Made by a program: the position numbers and the translations under genes | Shown here: positions 20,774-31,672 of the stretch, one piece after another | How positions within the stretch are numbered: the first letter of the stretch is position 1 | How the letters are laid out: each line of letters begins with the position of its first letter | Notes under the pieces: generated by a model | The model's database searches: none | What the model was told of the DNA's origin: nothing | What the model saw: the letters and a program-made list of their open reading frames with translations, nothing else | Assembly: GCA_963920765.1 (NCBI GenBank) | Contig: OY987251.1 | Location: 3,226,501 to 3,290,500, forward strand | Reading direction: 5' to 3' | DNA: 64,000 bases | Source of the DNA: Ulota crispa | Lineage: Eukaryota; Streptophyta; Bryopsida; Orthotrichales; Orthotrichaceae

Positions 20774-23700
20774 ATGAGTCTGCGATCTGAGGTCAAGAAG
20801 CAATTGCATGAGGACAAGGGCGAGAAACGGGAGGAAATGAAGGACGCTCTGGAGTCCGTCCGACGCCCCTTGCCTCGCTTCCAGAAGGACTCCACCAACT
20901 CCGTCAGCGCCCGAGCCCTCGCCAGTCCGCGCGCATGGCCGCTCCTCCCGCTCTTCGCTGCTGTGCTTTGCATGGGCATTCTCGGCATGCGCCTCTTGCC
21001 TCCGTCCAAGTACACCAAGTGGTCTGATCCTTTCAAGAGCTGGGATCCTCACGACAAGGTGCTCTCCCAATCTCCAAACCCTAGCTCCCTCTCCTCTTCT
21101 TTCTCCTCTTTCTCCTCCTCCTCCTCCTCCTCTTCCTCCTCCTCCTGCTGTCCCTTTCAATGCACTCTTCACCAAACACTCTCCTCCTCTTTATCCTCCT
21201 CCTCCTGCTGTCCCTTCCAATGCTATCTTCACCAAACACTCTCCTCCTCGCAAAATACTCACGCATACAAAATTCTTCATCTCAGCATTAATCCGTCCCT
21301 CCACTTTTCTTTACTAATACTTGGATTCCGCATTGCTTCGCCATTCTGTATTTCGCCTTCTCCTCCTTTCTCGTATACCCAAGATTTCATCGTGAAGTTT
21401 AAATTGCTTCAAGAGCGAACTAGGGCTATTTTTGAGAGGTTTCTGCGAGGTTTTGCGCTCCGTTGTACTTCTCGAACGATGCGATTTCAACGGCGTTTTT
21501 TCCTTATCTATGGCGAGAATGTAGCAGATGTGTAGATTTCAGGGACTAGTATCAGCTTCAGGTAACCCTAGCTGATTTAGGTTTTGAGAGTTCGGAGGTT
21601 TTTCTGCTCGATGTCTTTTTTTGGTGTTTAGGCTTAAGTTACTCTCTTGAAACGAAACCCTACTTCTACCTAATCATGGTATTTTCTAAAATCTTGTTTC
21701 TATGATTTATAATGGTAGTGTATGGATGCTTGTTTTTACTGGAAGTTTTTGTTACCTTTCATCCAAGTTTTTTGATCATATGAGTAGGTAGGGGGTAAAA
21801 TGTAGTTATACTTTTATGTTATTCTTGGTCAATATGAGTTGGAGTGTGTTTGCAGCTGATCTGTTTCTTATTATGGATTCTAAACCCTTTTTTTGGTTTA
21901 TTTTTGGGGGGATTGTGTATCAGTGGACGTTTAGCAGTGTGATGGGATCGATTCACTCGTGGAAGGAGGACCAGCTGGAGTACAATCGGAAGGTGTTTCA
22001 CGAGGGACTTCAATCAGGGGCGATGTTAGATTCTACTGGCAACTCAGATGACGACCTCACGAAGATTGTAGAAATGAAGAAGTATATTCATGTTTTTGTT
22101 TGTACCGATGAATCTGATCTTCGACCACTTGCAGTATTGATCAACTCCAGCATGGCTAATACTCCGTATGTCTCTTTAAACCTGCCTTTTTCATGTATTT
22201 TTTTCCTTAACTTATAAAACTTCTCTTAAACTCTATTAAACCATTTGGTTTCCTTTTTGTTTTTGGTTTGCAGACATCCAGAAAGGCTTTTTTATCATCT
22301 GGTCATGCCACCCAGTCAAAGGAATGCTGCGAAAAGGCTGAAACATCTGTTTCCAGAGGCCAGAGTGGAGATGGCCGAGTACGCTCTTGACCCTTTTCTG
22401 GCCACGGATTTGTATTTTTTACTTTATTTCTGTGGAAATAGTTTTTTCTGGAATACTGTTCTTAAACTCGCTCTCATTCATATGAAATCAGTTGAGTGTC
22501 TATAATTGTTGTAGAAACGATTTCCGTGAACCGTGCTATGACTTGTTATTGTTTATGTTGAAACGAGTAAAGGATCACGTGTTTTTGAATTTATGACGAT
22601 TTCCATGTTCCTGAGACGAAGTCTTGGATGTTGCACTTTTGGGGTTTGGAAACAGCAAGTTTATCGACATTCACGAGGTGGAAGAGCACATCACCTTTCG
22701 TAATGACACCGGAGCTCGCAAGGAGCTTGTCAGCCCCTACAATTTCTTGCCCTTCTATTTGCCTGCAACGTACAGCGATATAGAGCGAATCATCTACTTA
22801 GATTCTGATATTGTAGTAAAGGTAAGCATTCTTAGATACTACCATTTTTTCATGAATAAACCGAAACACCGGCTATAACATTCAATACAACTTTCGGTTA
22901 ATCCCATGTGACTTTTGGTTGATTTTCTTTTTGACATTAACCCTCTTTTTTGTGTTTTGTGTTTTTTTTGGGTGGGGGGGGGGGGGGGAGGTGTAACAAC
23001 GGAGCTTCGTTTGTTTGTTGATGCGCAATTTCTATTGTTTTATAGGTTTTATGATTTGTTTTGACAGGGGAATTTGGAAGAGCTGAACGATGTCGACTTG
23101 GAAGGCCACTCGGTAGCTGCCATTGAGGATTGTTCACAGCGGTTTCAAGTTTACTTCGATTTTGCCCAATTAGACGAGATCCAGCAGCGCCAGGGACCGG
23201 ACCGGCCCAGCTGGTTACCGGACGAGCCGTTCAACCGGTCCGCGTGTGTGTTCAACCGGGGCGTCCTCGTCATCGACAGCCAAAAGTGGCAGGAAGAGAA
23301 TATCACCAAAGCCATCGTCTGGTGGATGGACGAGTTTCGCAAGGCTTCTGACAAGAAGGCTCTGTACAAGTAAAAACTCTCTCTCTCTCTCTTCACTTTC
23401 AAAGTCATAAACATTTCTATTCAAACCCCACGAGATTTCCATTCAAATTTGCTACATCTCCGTTCATGTTTCGAGACATTTCCAGTCAAGTCTTGAGACA
23501 TTTCTGCTCAGAGTTTTGATACGTTTCCATTCAAGTTTTGAGACTTATCCCCACACAGAGTTTTGTGGCATTTTCATTCAAGTTCAGACAGTTCCCCCAC
23601 ATAGATTTCTGAAACATCTCTGCTCAGGGTTTTGAGACGTTTCATCCAAGTTTAGAGACTTCCCCCACACAGAGTTTTGAGACTTTTCTGCTCAGAGATT

Positions 23701-24706
23701 TGAGACATTATTTGCACAGAGTTGAGACATTTCTACTCAGAGTTTTGAGGCCTTTCCAGTCAAGTTTTGAGACATTTTGCTCAGAGTTCTGAGAAGTTTT
23801 CATTCAAGTTTTGAGACATTTCCAGTCAAGTTTAGAGACTTCCCCATACACAGTTTGGAGACTTTTCTGCTCAGAGTGTTGAAGCATTTCCAGCCAAGTT
23901 TTGGGACATCTTCATTCAAGTTTAGAGAGTTCCCCCACACAGAGTTTTGAGACATTACTGCTCCAAGTTTTGAGACGTTTTCCATTCAATTTTTGAGACT
24001 ACTCCCACACAGATTTTCGGGCATTTGCAGTCACGTTGTGAGACATTTCGTCCAAGTTTAGAGACTTCCCCTCACACAGAGTTTTGAGACATCTTGGCTC
24101 ACAGTTTTGAGACGTTTCCACTCTTAAGTTTTGAGACCTATCTCCACACACAGATTTTTAGACATTTCCAGTCAAGTTTTGAGACATCACCTGCACAGGG
24201 TTCTAGACTTTTCTGCTAAGAGTTTTGAGACATTTCCAGTCAAGTTTTTGAGGCATTATATCCGCACAGAGCTTGAGACATTTTTCATGTTTTTTAGAGC
24301 TGAAGGGGATTGGGGTGTATGTGTGGGCAGGGCGGGAATGTCGCAGCCACCGTTTCTGCTGGCGCTGTACGGGAAGCACAAGGTGCTGGACGAGACGTGG
24401 AACGTGCGGGGGCTGGGGAGGCCCAACCTGAGCGACCTGGAGAGAGTGTACTACGAGACGGGCTGGAACATGACGTTCAGCAGGACGCCCTTCATGTCGC
24501 CATTTGCACACGAGGCACACATCCTGCACTTCAACGGCAAATACAAGCCCTGGAAAGGCAAGCGCCACCGCGACCCCACGGACGACATCATCTCGCTTTG
24601 TGGAGAGCCCGAGAACAGCCAAGAGTGCGCCAGCCTCTGGTGGGAGTACCTCTCCCCCGAGGCCAACGATTTCTTAAGAAAAAAGCCCGTGTCAAAGGAC
24701 ACGTAG
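20774..24706 (+). CDS. GT8 family glycosyltransferase (GATL/galacturonosyltransferase-like), six exons
   Basis: Exons inferred from GT..AG borders with matching phases: 20774–21058, 21924–22165, 22274–22411, 22656–22821, 23068–23369, 24331–24706; total 1509 nt, 502 residues. Most donors fit the consensus; exon 1 ends at a weak AAG|GTGCTC. Residues 1–53 are basic and cytosolic-like, and 54–71 (WPLLPLFAAVLCMGILGM) form a signal anchor, so a type II Golgi membrane protein is expected. The GT8 domain starts with HVFVCTDESDLRPLAVLINS. The metal-binding DxD is LDSDIVV (about 271–273), and the C-terminal H-x2-G-x2-KPW motif is HFNGKYKPW (about 444–452). GT8 enzymes use UDP-sugars; plant relatives build pectin and other wall glycans, but donor and acceptor cannot be read here. 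No frame breaks. Assignment to GATL rather than another GT8 clade is by general resemblance only. Confidence 0.9.
21090..21260. repeat. Pyrimidine-rich TCC repeat in GT8 intron 1
   Basis: Runs of TCC/TCT with a duplicated block containing CTGCTGTCCCTT and CTTCACCAAACACTCTCCTC at about 21145–21185 and 21207–21248. It lies inside the inferred first intron (21059–21923), close to its donor. Confidence 0.75.
22974..22988 (+). repeat. Poly-G run in GT8 intron 4
   Basis: An uninterrupted run of about 15 G directly after a T-rich stretch, within the intron 22822–23067. It could form a G-quadruplex in DNA or pre-mRNA; its length is also prone to sequencing error. Confidence 0.8.
23440..24290. repeat. 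Degenerate minisatellite filling GT8 intron 5
   Basis: Imperfect repeats built from GTTTTGAGACATTTCC, CAGTCAAG and CCCCACACAGAG words recur some 25–30 times at irregular spacing of roughly 25–40 bp. They fill nearly all of the 961-bp intron between exons 5 and 6, which explains why this is the longest intron of the gene. Confidence 0.85.
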
Positions 24707-25729
24707 CAGCAGTAGCAGCAGCCTCAGTCCTCCTCGCAGCACTTTCCATAATTCTTTCTCCCTCCTTTTCTCCCTCTTTTTTTCCCTCTTTTTTTCTCTC
24801 ATTTTTACTCTTTTTTTCTCTCATTTTTACTCTTTTTTTCTCTCGTGTTTTTTAGTAATTGTTGTTCTCACAATCAGCTTGTTGTGTAATTTGCCGTTCT
24901 TTGGTATGACTTGGGACAAGGTTGGGAGGGGCACTGGTTTTGGGGAGAGGCGATGGAGGGGGAGGGAGCTGCTGTTGTTGTTGTGACGTTTGCAGTTTTG
25001 TTGCACCAGCTCTCTTTTTCTCTCTTTTCTTCATTCCTCTCCCTTTGTAAAAGCAAAGAGCCTAACAAAGTGGGCTCGTGTGTCTGGTACTTCTGTTGAA
25101 TTCAATCAGCATTGAGGCGAGTGAGAGCTTTCCAGGCATGTCTCTTGGTCTGTCCCCGGGGCTTTTGACTCTCTTTTTTCTTCCTGTTTTTTTTTTCCTC
25201 CGTTTGCAGTACACACTTTTTGAAGTTCTGTGTAAATTGGTGTAATGTGTTTTTTTTTTTCTTTTAGGAGAAGAAGCTTGCTGTTTTGAATGGGATTTTG
25301 AGCTGGCTGGGGGACGGGGAGTTTTTGGTTTATGGTTTGAAACTAGTGTTCATGAGTGTGGTTTATTTTCAGCAAAACTCCTACAAATATGTACCACGTT
25401 TTGCAAAGTTTTTGCCATTTGGGGTAATACACGTTAGATAGTCAAGGACTTCATCTGTGACGTGTTGAGATTTGTGAGCATCTCGGTGTGAGCGTGAGAA
25501 GGAATTCAGTGTCAGTACTGCTTGGTTTGAGTGTTGTAAGGCCTGCTACTCCTGTTTCTGATGGGTCAGTAGAGGTCTTGGTGCCTTTCGTTTTTGCTTA
25601 TATGGGTTGAGATTGTGAAGGGATCGATTTTTATATACCTCCTCTCCTTTCGTTTCACACATATATATGTAAGTATGTATGCGTGCACACATGTATGTGA
25701 GAAGTGATACCATCTATTGTGTGACATTA
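24707..25729 (+). other. 3' region of the GT8 gene
   Basis: After the stop come CAG/GCA repeats and then T-rich tandem words (TTTTTCTCTCATTTTTACTC, about three times at 24775–24845). No unambiguous poly(A) signal was chosen. The rest shows no coding signal. Confidence 0.4.
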
Positions 25730-26245
25730 TTTTTGGGGGATTTTGAAAGCCACACGAGCCACACCCAAAATTATCTAAAGCCACACACTACAAGGTGTGC
25801 TTTGAGCATGAAATGTGAGAATTTAATGTTGGTTTTTTAAATTTTGGTCAAAGATTTGTTTCATTTTAATCAAGCCATAGCTAGTTAGTTTTATTAAAAA
25901 AAAATGGAGGTGGTTGAATTTGAAACTAGAAATATAGGAATTTTGAATTACTTGAAGCAAAAACTCATAAGAAATAAATAGCAATGGTACCATAGAAGTT
26001 CAATAGAAATTTGTGTATGTTCTATATTTCAAGGAGGTGGAAATGCCATGATTTAATGAATGATGAACCACTTGGATAAAATAAATTAGCATTAAATTCT
26101 CAAATTACAAGGGAATGTTGTTCATTTGATCATTTTTTGTCAATTAGGCCATGCCAATTGGGGCTTTTATCAATTTTGATACTTTTTTATCAACTTACAC
26201 ATTGTTTCCTCGTAAGATTAGAAGGGTGTTGCTTTAGCAACTCCT
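25730..26245. mobile_element. Diverged second copy of the MULE-type MITE
   Basis: The core 25800–26110 follows 16900–17200 closely: GAGCATGAAA..., then TTTGAAACTAGAAATA..., AATTACTTGAAGCAAAAA, GCCATGATTTAATGAATGAT. The end near 26222–26245 (GGTGTTGCTTTAGCAACTCC) resembles the terminal repeat of the first copy. An extra 100 bp at about 26110–26210 has no counterpart there. The left terminus is too diverged to fix. Confidence 0.6.
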
Positions 26246-28234
26246 TGTTTTCAAATTGTGTATATCATGTTTCCATTTGAAAATGTTAGCCAGCACATTG
26301 CAAATGTACCTTGAGAATTGAAATTTCACCTCTAGCTAACAATATAGACAAGACCATGGAGTAGCTCATGTATTGGTCTCCACTTGCTAGGCAGTTTGCT
26401 TATGTTTGATTAGAGTGACTATTGCAAAATATCTGGCCTCTTGTGTAATGAGTGTAGAACATTGAATCTTGAGTATTTTTTTAGTGTGTGAGAATGTTTA
26501 ATTTGCCTTGCTAACAAGGGCAGACTTCTTTATGAGTCAAGGTTTCAAGATTAAGGAGTAGGGACTGGTTGAATCAAGAAGTGTAGCCCATATTGCCTTG
26601 ACCCTTTCACAACCGTGCAACCACTAGATGGTCGATTTGGAGTGTATTTCACATACATGCGGTCGTTAAAGGGTTAACTCCTCATTGCCCAAGTGGACAA
26701 ATCTATCTGCATATCATGTGTATTTTGCAATTTGCTAGCAATGATGGATTAAGAATGCTACAAGAATAAGCACATGCACTCATAACTTTTTTTAGTACAA
26801 CTACAAACCAAATCACCATATTTTTATCTATACTTTCTTGGAAATATTGTGAAGTATAGTTGAATTGAATGACTTCTATTTATAATATATGTACATGATA
26901 TAGAGCATGACATTTATAACCAACAACTAATGCCACAACAATGAATAGTAAAATACAACACATATACATGTATGCTCAAAAGCCATTCTACTAAAGAGAA
27001 TGGAACTAAACCTAAGCTTCATCATGGTGGCCTCAAACTTTTGAAAGTTTTTTGTTTTGTTTTTGCATTGTATATATAATGTATAGATGTGTGATGTTGT
27101 CCTCATATAACCATGATGTTAATCATTTTTCTTGAACAAAACAAGGTTAGTTACGAGCAATTAAATGTGCTGTTAGGCTATAAATGATTAAAATCAAGAG
27201 TTACATTGTCATGTGAACTCTCATAACCAACATAATCTTAGATAAAATTTTCAGCTTTTGATGGAAGTACACCAAAGTGGAGAGAGCACCTAATGATTTC
27301 TATCCAAAAAACATATAAATAGATTATTATGGTTATGGTCACAATGTATCTCTTTTGCTATTTTTTTAGAGCCACTTTACATTATGGTGGAGAACAACAC
27401 TAGTCAAGAATTGTAGGGAAATGAAGCAATGTGATTGGAAGAAATTTCATTCTTGGTTAAATTGGGTTTGCATTGGGCTCAAGACTTGTCTAGCAGAGAA
27501 CTTCAAAGCATGGATAACAAATATCATGATTGCCTATTTGGTAACTCTTTTGGTAAGGGGGTTTCCCTCAAGTCAAGTTTTTGGGCAGTCTCAACCCCCA
27601 AACAAGAAACTTGGCTTCAAGAGAACTCCAACCTCATTTGAGATCCATTCATTGCGGCATTTCAAATATGCAGTTGAGGTTTTCTTTTAGTTCAAATCTC
27701 ATTAGTTGGCTCTTTGCCTCTTTTTTTTCACATTTTAGTGCTCTTAGTGATGCAAGTGCACCAACTAGAATTTCCTTTCACTTTGAAGTGTTTGTAGTGC
27801 AGATGCTTGACAAATTTCACTTTCAAGATTTTAAATTTATAATGAGACTTTAATTTGATTGTGAAGGTTTTATGAAAAGTTTTGTGTTTAGACCAGTATT
27901 TTCTATTTGTTTTTTATTATTTTTAATGTTTTGACTATTTTTTAAACTCTATTTTATTAAAACAAAGTATTGTAGTTATTTCTTTCATTCTATAATTTTT
28001 CACGTTGATACATTTTTCTCATTTTCAAATTTTATAAACTGTTGTACATTTATTCTTATTTTTAGTTTTATATAGAACATTTTTAATAAATTTAGATACA
28101 ATTTGTTTTTTTAAATTTTATTCTATTTTTTTATAATTTAAAGGAAGCTCCCTATAGCTATTAGTTTCAATTAATTATCTTCTTTATTTTCAATTTGTCA
28201 TAAATCAATTTAGTAGTAAAAAAATTTAAAATAG
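26246..28234. other. AT-rich intergenic DNA with one tiny TTAA-type hairpin
   Basis: At 26598–26677 an 80-bp hairpin has ends CCCTTTCACAACCG and CCCTTTAACGACCG (inverse) next to TTGA and TTAA, like a minimal member of the TTAA-flanked family. Nothing else was recognised; the 89-codon frame at 27421–27690 has no known match. Confidence 0.4.
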
Positions 28235-28236
28235 TA

Positions 28237-28594
28237 CTCCCTTTGTCTCAAAATGATCTTCATGTTGACCTTTATTTAGTGTCCCAAAATGATCTTCTTG
28301 TTGGAGGAGGAAGGGAGCTAGCAACACTTGCACATAGTCCAAAAGCATGAGCATGCTAACCAATCCCACGCCATCAAGTGAGTGGCCACCGGTGCTCTTC
28401 AAAAATACCTCAAAAATTCAAGTTTCAAGCATTTTGAAATCACACGTTGAAAACCAATTTGGAACTCAAAATTTCAGAACAATAGGAGGACATAAAATTC
28501 TATTTGTAGGTCAATTTTTTTTGAGAAATGGTTCTTTTTTAGCTTAACCTATAACATTTTGTGTAATAGAAAGATCATTTTGAGACAAAGGGAG
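28237..28594. mobile_element. Stowaway-type (Tc1/mariner) MITE, 358 bp
   Basis: The left end CTCCCTTTGTCTCAAAATGA is matched by a perfect inverse at the right end, and TA flanks both sides (28235–28236 and 28595–28596). The CTCCCT..GT start and TA target are the Stowaway signature. A second internal copy of the terminal word (TGTCCCAAAATGATCTTC) lies at about 28283–28300. It is non-coding. Confidence 0.88.
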
Positions 28595-29187
28595 TATTTA
28601 ATACAAAAAATTCAAATTTCAGTAAATTTTATAAATTTTAAGTTAAATACTTTTTTTCATTTTTATACTGATTCTATACAGTTGGCTCCAAAAAGAAAGT
28701 TTTTTTTAAAGATCTCCAAGAAGAAGATGGCTACTTTCTTGGAGCTTCCTCCTAAAGGCTGAAGGTAACTACAACCTAAAAATGTACAAATGGAGAGTTC
28801 CATGAGAGTTATAATTTCTTTGTTTTTGACTAGCCAAAGTTTTCCCTCGAGGAAATTGTCCAGTGGACTTCAATTTCTGAATTTGTTTATAATTTTGCTT
28901 GGTGTTTACAAATTATTGTGTTTCATATAGCCATATTAATGAGTCTTTGCAAGATGTATTCTTTAAATGGATTTGAAGCAAAGGCCTGTACCAAGTTCAA
29001 TTTAAATAATTAAAAAGAAGGATCACTCTAACTAAAAGTTAAACATAAATGAAGAATTCATACCATACTTCTCTTCACCAAGCCAACACACATTGATAGC
29101 CACTACAACATCCAACATCTCCATCAAAGGTAGACTTGTAGATTTCAACATAATCTACTTATAAACGATCCAAACATAGAGAGACTA

Positions 29188-29592
29188 GTGGTAGTCACGG
29201 TTGGTGTGAGATTGAGATTTCCGTGAAGATTGAGAAATGGCTGAGCTATTGTAAAAGTCAATGGAAGCACTTCTTCATGGAAGGAGGTGTGACACCCCTT
29301 TTGTGGGTGATGGAGGATGAAGAATGAAAGAATGGAGAATGTTTTACTTTGAGGAAGGCACCACGGTCACAGATTGGAGGAGAAAAAAAAGCAAGGGTTA
29401 AAAGTAGTTCACAAGCACGTAAATGGTAAGAGTTCTCACACAAAAAAAATTCTCAAGCCATTCCTACACGCTTGGGAGACGAGCTTTTTTTTCTCAATCT
29501 TCACGGAATTGGTCTCGTGCCAGTCGCGCACAGCTCGGCACTCAGGTTTTCCGTGAAGATTGAGAAAACTGAAACTTAACCGTGAATACCAC
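29188..29592. mobile_element. MITE with GTGGT ends and TA duplication, 405 bp
   Basis: The ends GTGGTAGTCACGGTT and GTGGTATTCACGGTT (inverse of the right end) match at 14 of 15 bases, with TA on each side (29186–29187, 29593–29594). The word TTCCGTGAAGATTGAG occurs near 29219 and 29551 in direct orientation and near 29493 inverted. It is non-coding and of unknown family; the TA suggests Tc1/mariner. Confidence 0.75.
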
Positions 29593-29907
29593 TATTGTAT
29601 TCCTAGATGACCTCCCATTCTCATAAAGTTTTGAAACAAAATTTCTAAACGATAAAAGATCGAGCGCAACGCAAACATAAAAACAACGCTGTAATTGTCG
29701 CTTTTGCTAAAATTGGCCATATCTCATTCTTTTGGCACAATTCAAGCCCCCATGGCCCAAACTCAGAACCCAATTTGTGGACTGATATAGACCTTTGTAA
29801 AACATACAAATCACAACTTTTGAAGCGTGAATATCACCACCTAAATTATATTTATGTTTGTATTATGTGAGATGGAGTGCAAGATAAAGGCAAACAAATA
29901 ATGTCCA

Positions 29908-30180
29908 CGGAAAAGTTTATTCATACCCTTGAAGTTTGGCAACTATGTATAGTTGCCCCTAGTTTTTTTTAGGAATTGCACAAATACCTTTGGATCATAT
30001 TTATCACAAGATGGTTATATTGTGCATGTCATTTCTTTCTCCCTTGTGCACACATTACTTCTTTGTCCAAAAAAGTTTTAAAAAATCAAGACAAAAATTA
30101 AGGCCATGGGTACTTGCCCAAACTCCCATTTGTCCCCTAAGGGAACAACAAGGCTTTAGGGGTATATGCACTGTCATTTT
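29908..30180. mobile_element. Partial third copy of the GGGAAA-family MITE
   Basis: GGAAAAGTTTATTCATACCC, then CTTGAAGTTTGGCAAC and TTGTGCATGTCATTTC...CTTGTGCACAC follow the left arm and centre of the copies at 10047 and 16559. The right arm is not recognisable, so the copy is truncated or decayed. Confidence 0.55.
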
Positions 30181-30240
30181 GATCCTTATTTAAAACCAAA
30201 AATAGTAATTGCCTTTATCACACTGCTACCTTTATAGATT

Positions 30241-30720
30241 TTGGTAGGAGGCAATTGGTGTTGGGATGTTTTTGTAGCACATGATTGGAAGGCATTTGAT
30301 GTAATACACTTGCAGGGACATCCTTTAATATTTCAACTTCCACCAAAAGGTGCTAAAGGATTTTGGAAAAGGACATGGTTGGAGGATGCTTGGTGTTCTA
30401 TGTTTAAGGCATCTTTTAATGCTTTGACTTTCACTAGAAAATTTGGTTTTAAAAGAGGGCACTGAATCACTGAGGGTTCAGCTCCCACTTAATAGTATAG
30501 ATGTGGTTTTGTTTGACCTTCCACAAATAAAAGTGGGAATGAAAATTTTAGCAAGTTTAGTGTGGACTTGTGAGAAACTAGTTTATGGTGCAACTATTTT
30601 AGTTGATATGTTGAATTAAGAGGTGGAATTCATGTAGGATGCTTACAATGCATGCACTTTTAGAAATGCAATTGCAAGCTATCTTGATATGTACGGCAAT
30701 GCGTTCATATAATAATTATT
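30241..30720 (+). pseudogene. Decayed coding-like fragment, family not recognised
   Basis: A 74-codon frame (30241–30465) reads like protein (NWCWDVFVAHDWKAFDVIHL, FWKRTWLEDAWCSMF). A following stretch in another phase (PQIKVGMKILASLVWTCEKL) is closed by stops near 30619. It looks like a degraded gene or transposon piece, but no domain could be named and it could be chance. Confidence 0.25.
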
Positions 30721-30959
30721 TTGAAAACTGTCAAGAAATTAGGGTGGGACAACCTAAACGCAATGTTATAAGTGTCGTGAATGACGTGCACTGGAACTGA
30801 GACTGCTTGATATTGTGCTTGATATTGTGCTTGATATCGCTTTGGATGAACAAAAGGCGAGTTCTGTACATCCAACATTGATTTTTGTCATGTTTGTTTG
30901 GATCATACAGATGATTTTTGTTGACGACGCAATTGACAGGGGAATTCTGGAAACACCGT

Positions 30960-31672
30960 CTCCGATGATACAGTGTATTGATCGTATCAGCCTCCGTCCT
31001 CGTCACTACTCCGGGCCTCCGGTCGGAAGCGCTGGGGTTTGTTACGGGAGCTCCGACTTCTCCCTCACCACCAGGTCTCTATTGGCACGCAAGCCTTCGC
31101 CGTATCGCTCTGCAGATGTGTGAGGATTTCGTCGAGGTCGGAGAGAGCTTAGCTTCGGCGACTTATGTCTGGAGTGAGGGAGTTTGATCGCGAACGTGGC
31201 CATTCCTAACGGCGATTGGCTGTACCGCTTTGGAGTTGTGTGAGGGTTTGGTGGAGGTCGGAGAGAGAGCTTGGCTTCGGAGACATATTCGTGGAGTGAG
31301 GGAGTTTGACTGCGACGTGGCCAACTCTAACGGCGATTGTCGGGACCGCTATGCAGCTGTGTGAGGATTTCGTTGAGGTCGGAGAGAGCTTGGCTTTGGC
31401 GACTTATTCGTGGAGTGCGGGAGTTTGATCGCGAACGTGGCCATTCCTAACGTCGATTGGCTGTACCACTTTGCAGCTGTGTGAGGGTTTGGTGGAGATC
31501 AGAGAGAGAGCTTGGCTTCGGATCGGAGGCTTATTCGTGGAGTGCGGGAGTTTGACTGCAACGTGGCTAACCCTAACGGCGAGCTCAGGGAAATGTCGAG
31601 AGCCGGCTATTGAGAGGGATCGCTGCATTTGGAGCTGCTTGGTGGAATTTGGCGTTGCACGAGGTGAGTGTC
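30960..31672 (+). promoter_or_regulatory. CpG-rich leader, likely first non-coding exon of the receptor gene
   Basis: CpG-rich DNA like the GT8 leader and unlike its flanks. At 31671–31678 it shows GAG|GTGAGT, a consensus plant splice donor. A strong acceptor (TTTTCAG) lies at 36627, just before the receptor start codon, so a first exon here and a roughly 5-kb 5' UTR intron are inferred. No cDNA evidence is available, and it could belong to a separate short gene. Confidence 0.45.
31101..31580. repeat. Four tandem copies of a ~120-bp unit in the leader
   Basis: Copies begin at about 31101, 31221, 31343 and 31462. Each contains GTGTGAGG.TT, GAGAGAGCTTGGCTTCGG and GGAGTTTGA, ending in CTAACG.CGATTG. 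Copies 1 and 3 share GATTTCGT; copies 2 and 4 share GGTTTGGTGGAG and an extra GA. The array therefore seems to be a duplicated dimer. Confidence 0.85.

Noticed and set aside
20629-21266. Minus-strand frames opposite GT8 exon 1 and intron 1 (poly-Thr and poly-Arg text)
   Set aside because: Low-complexity translation of GTA, GTT and TCC repeats; the sense strand carries the real exon.
25787-25796. CACTACAAGG word as a CACTA element terminus
   Set aside because: No matching inverted end with a 3-bp duplication nearby; it lies inside the diverged MULE-type MITE copy.
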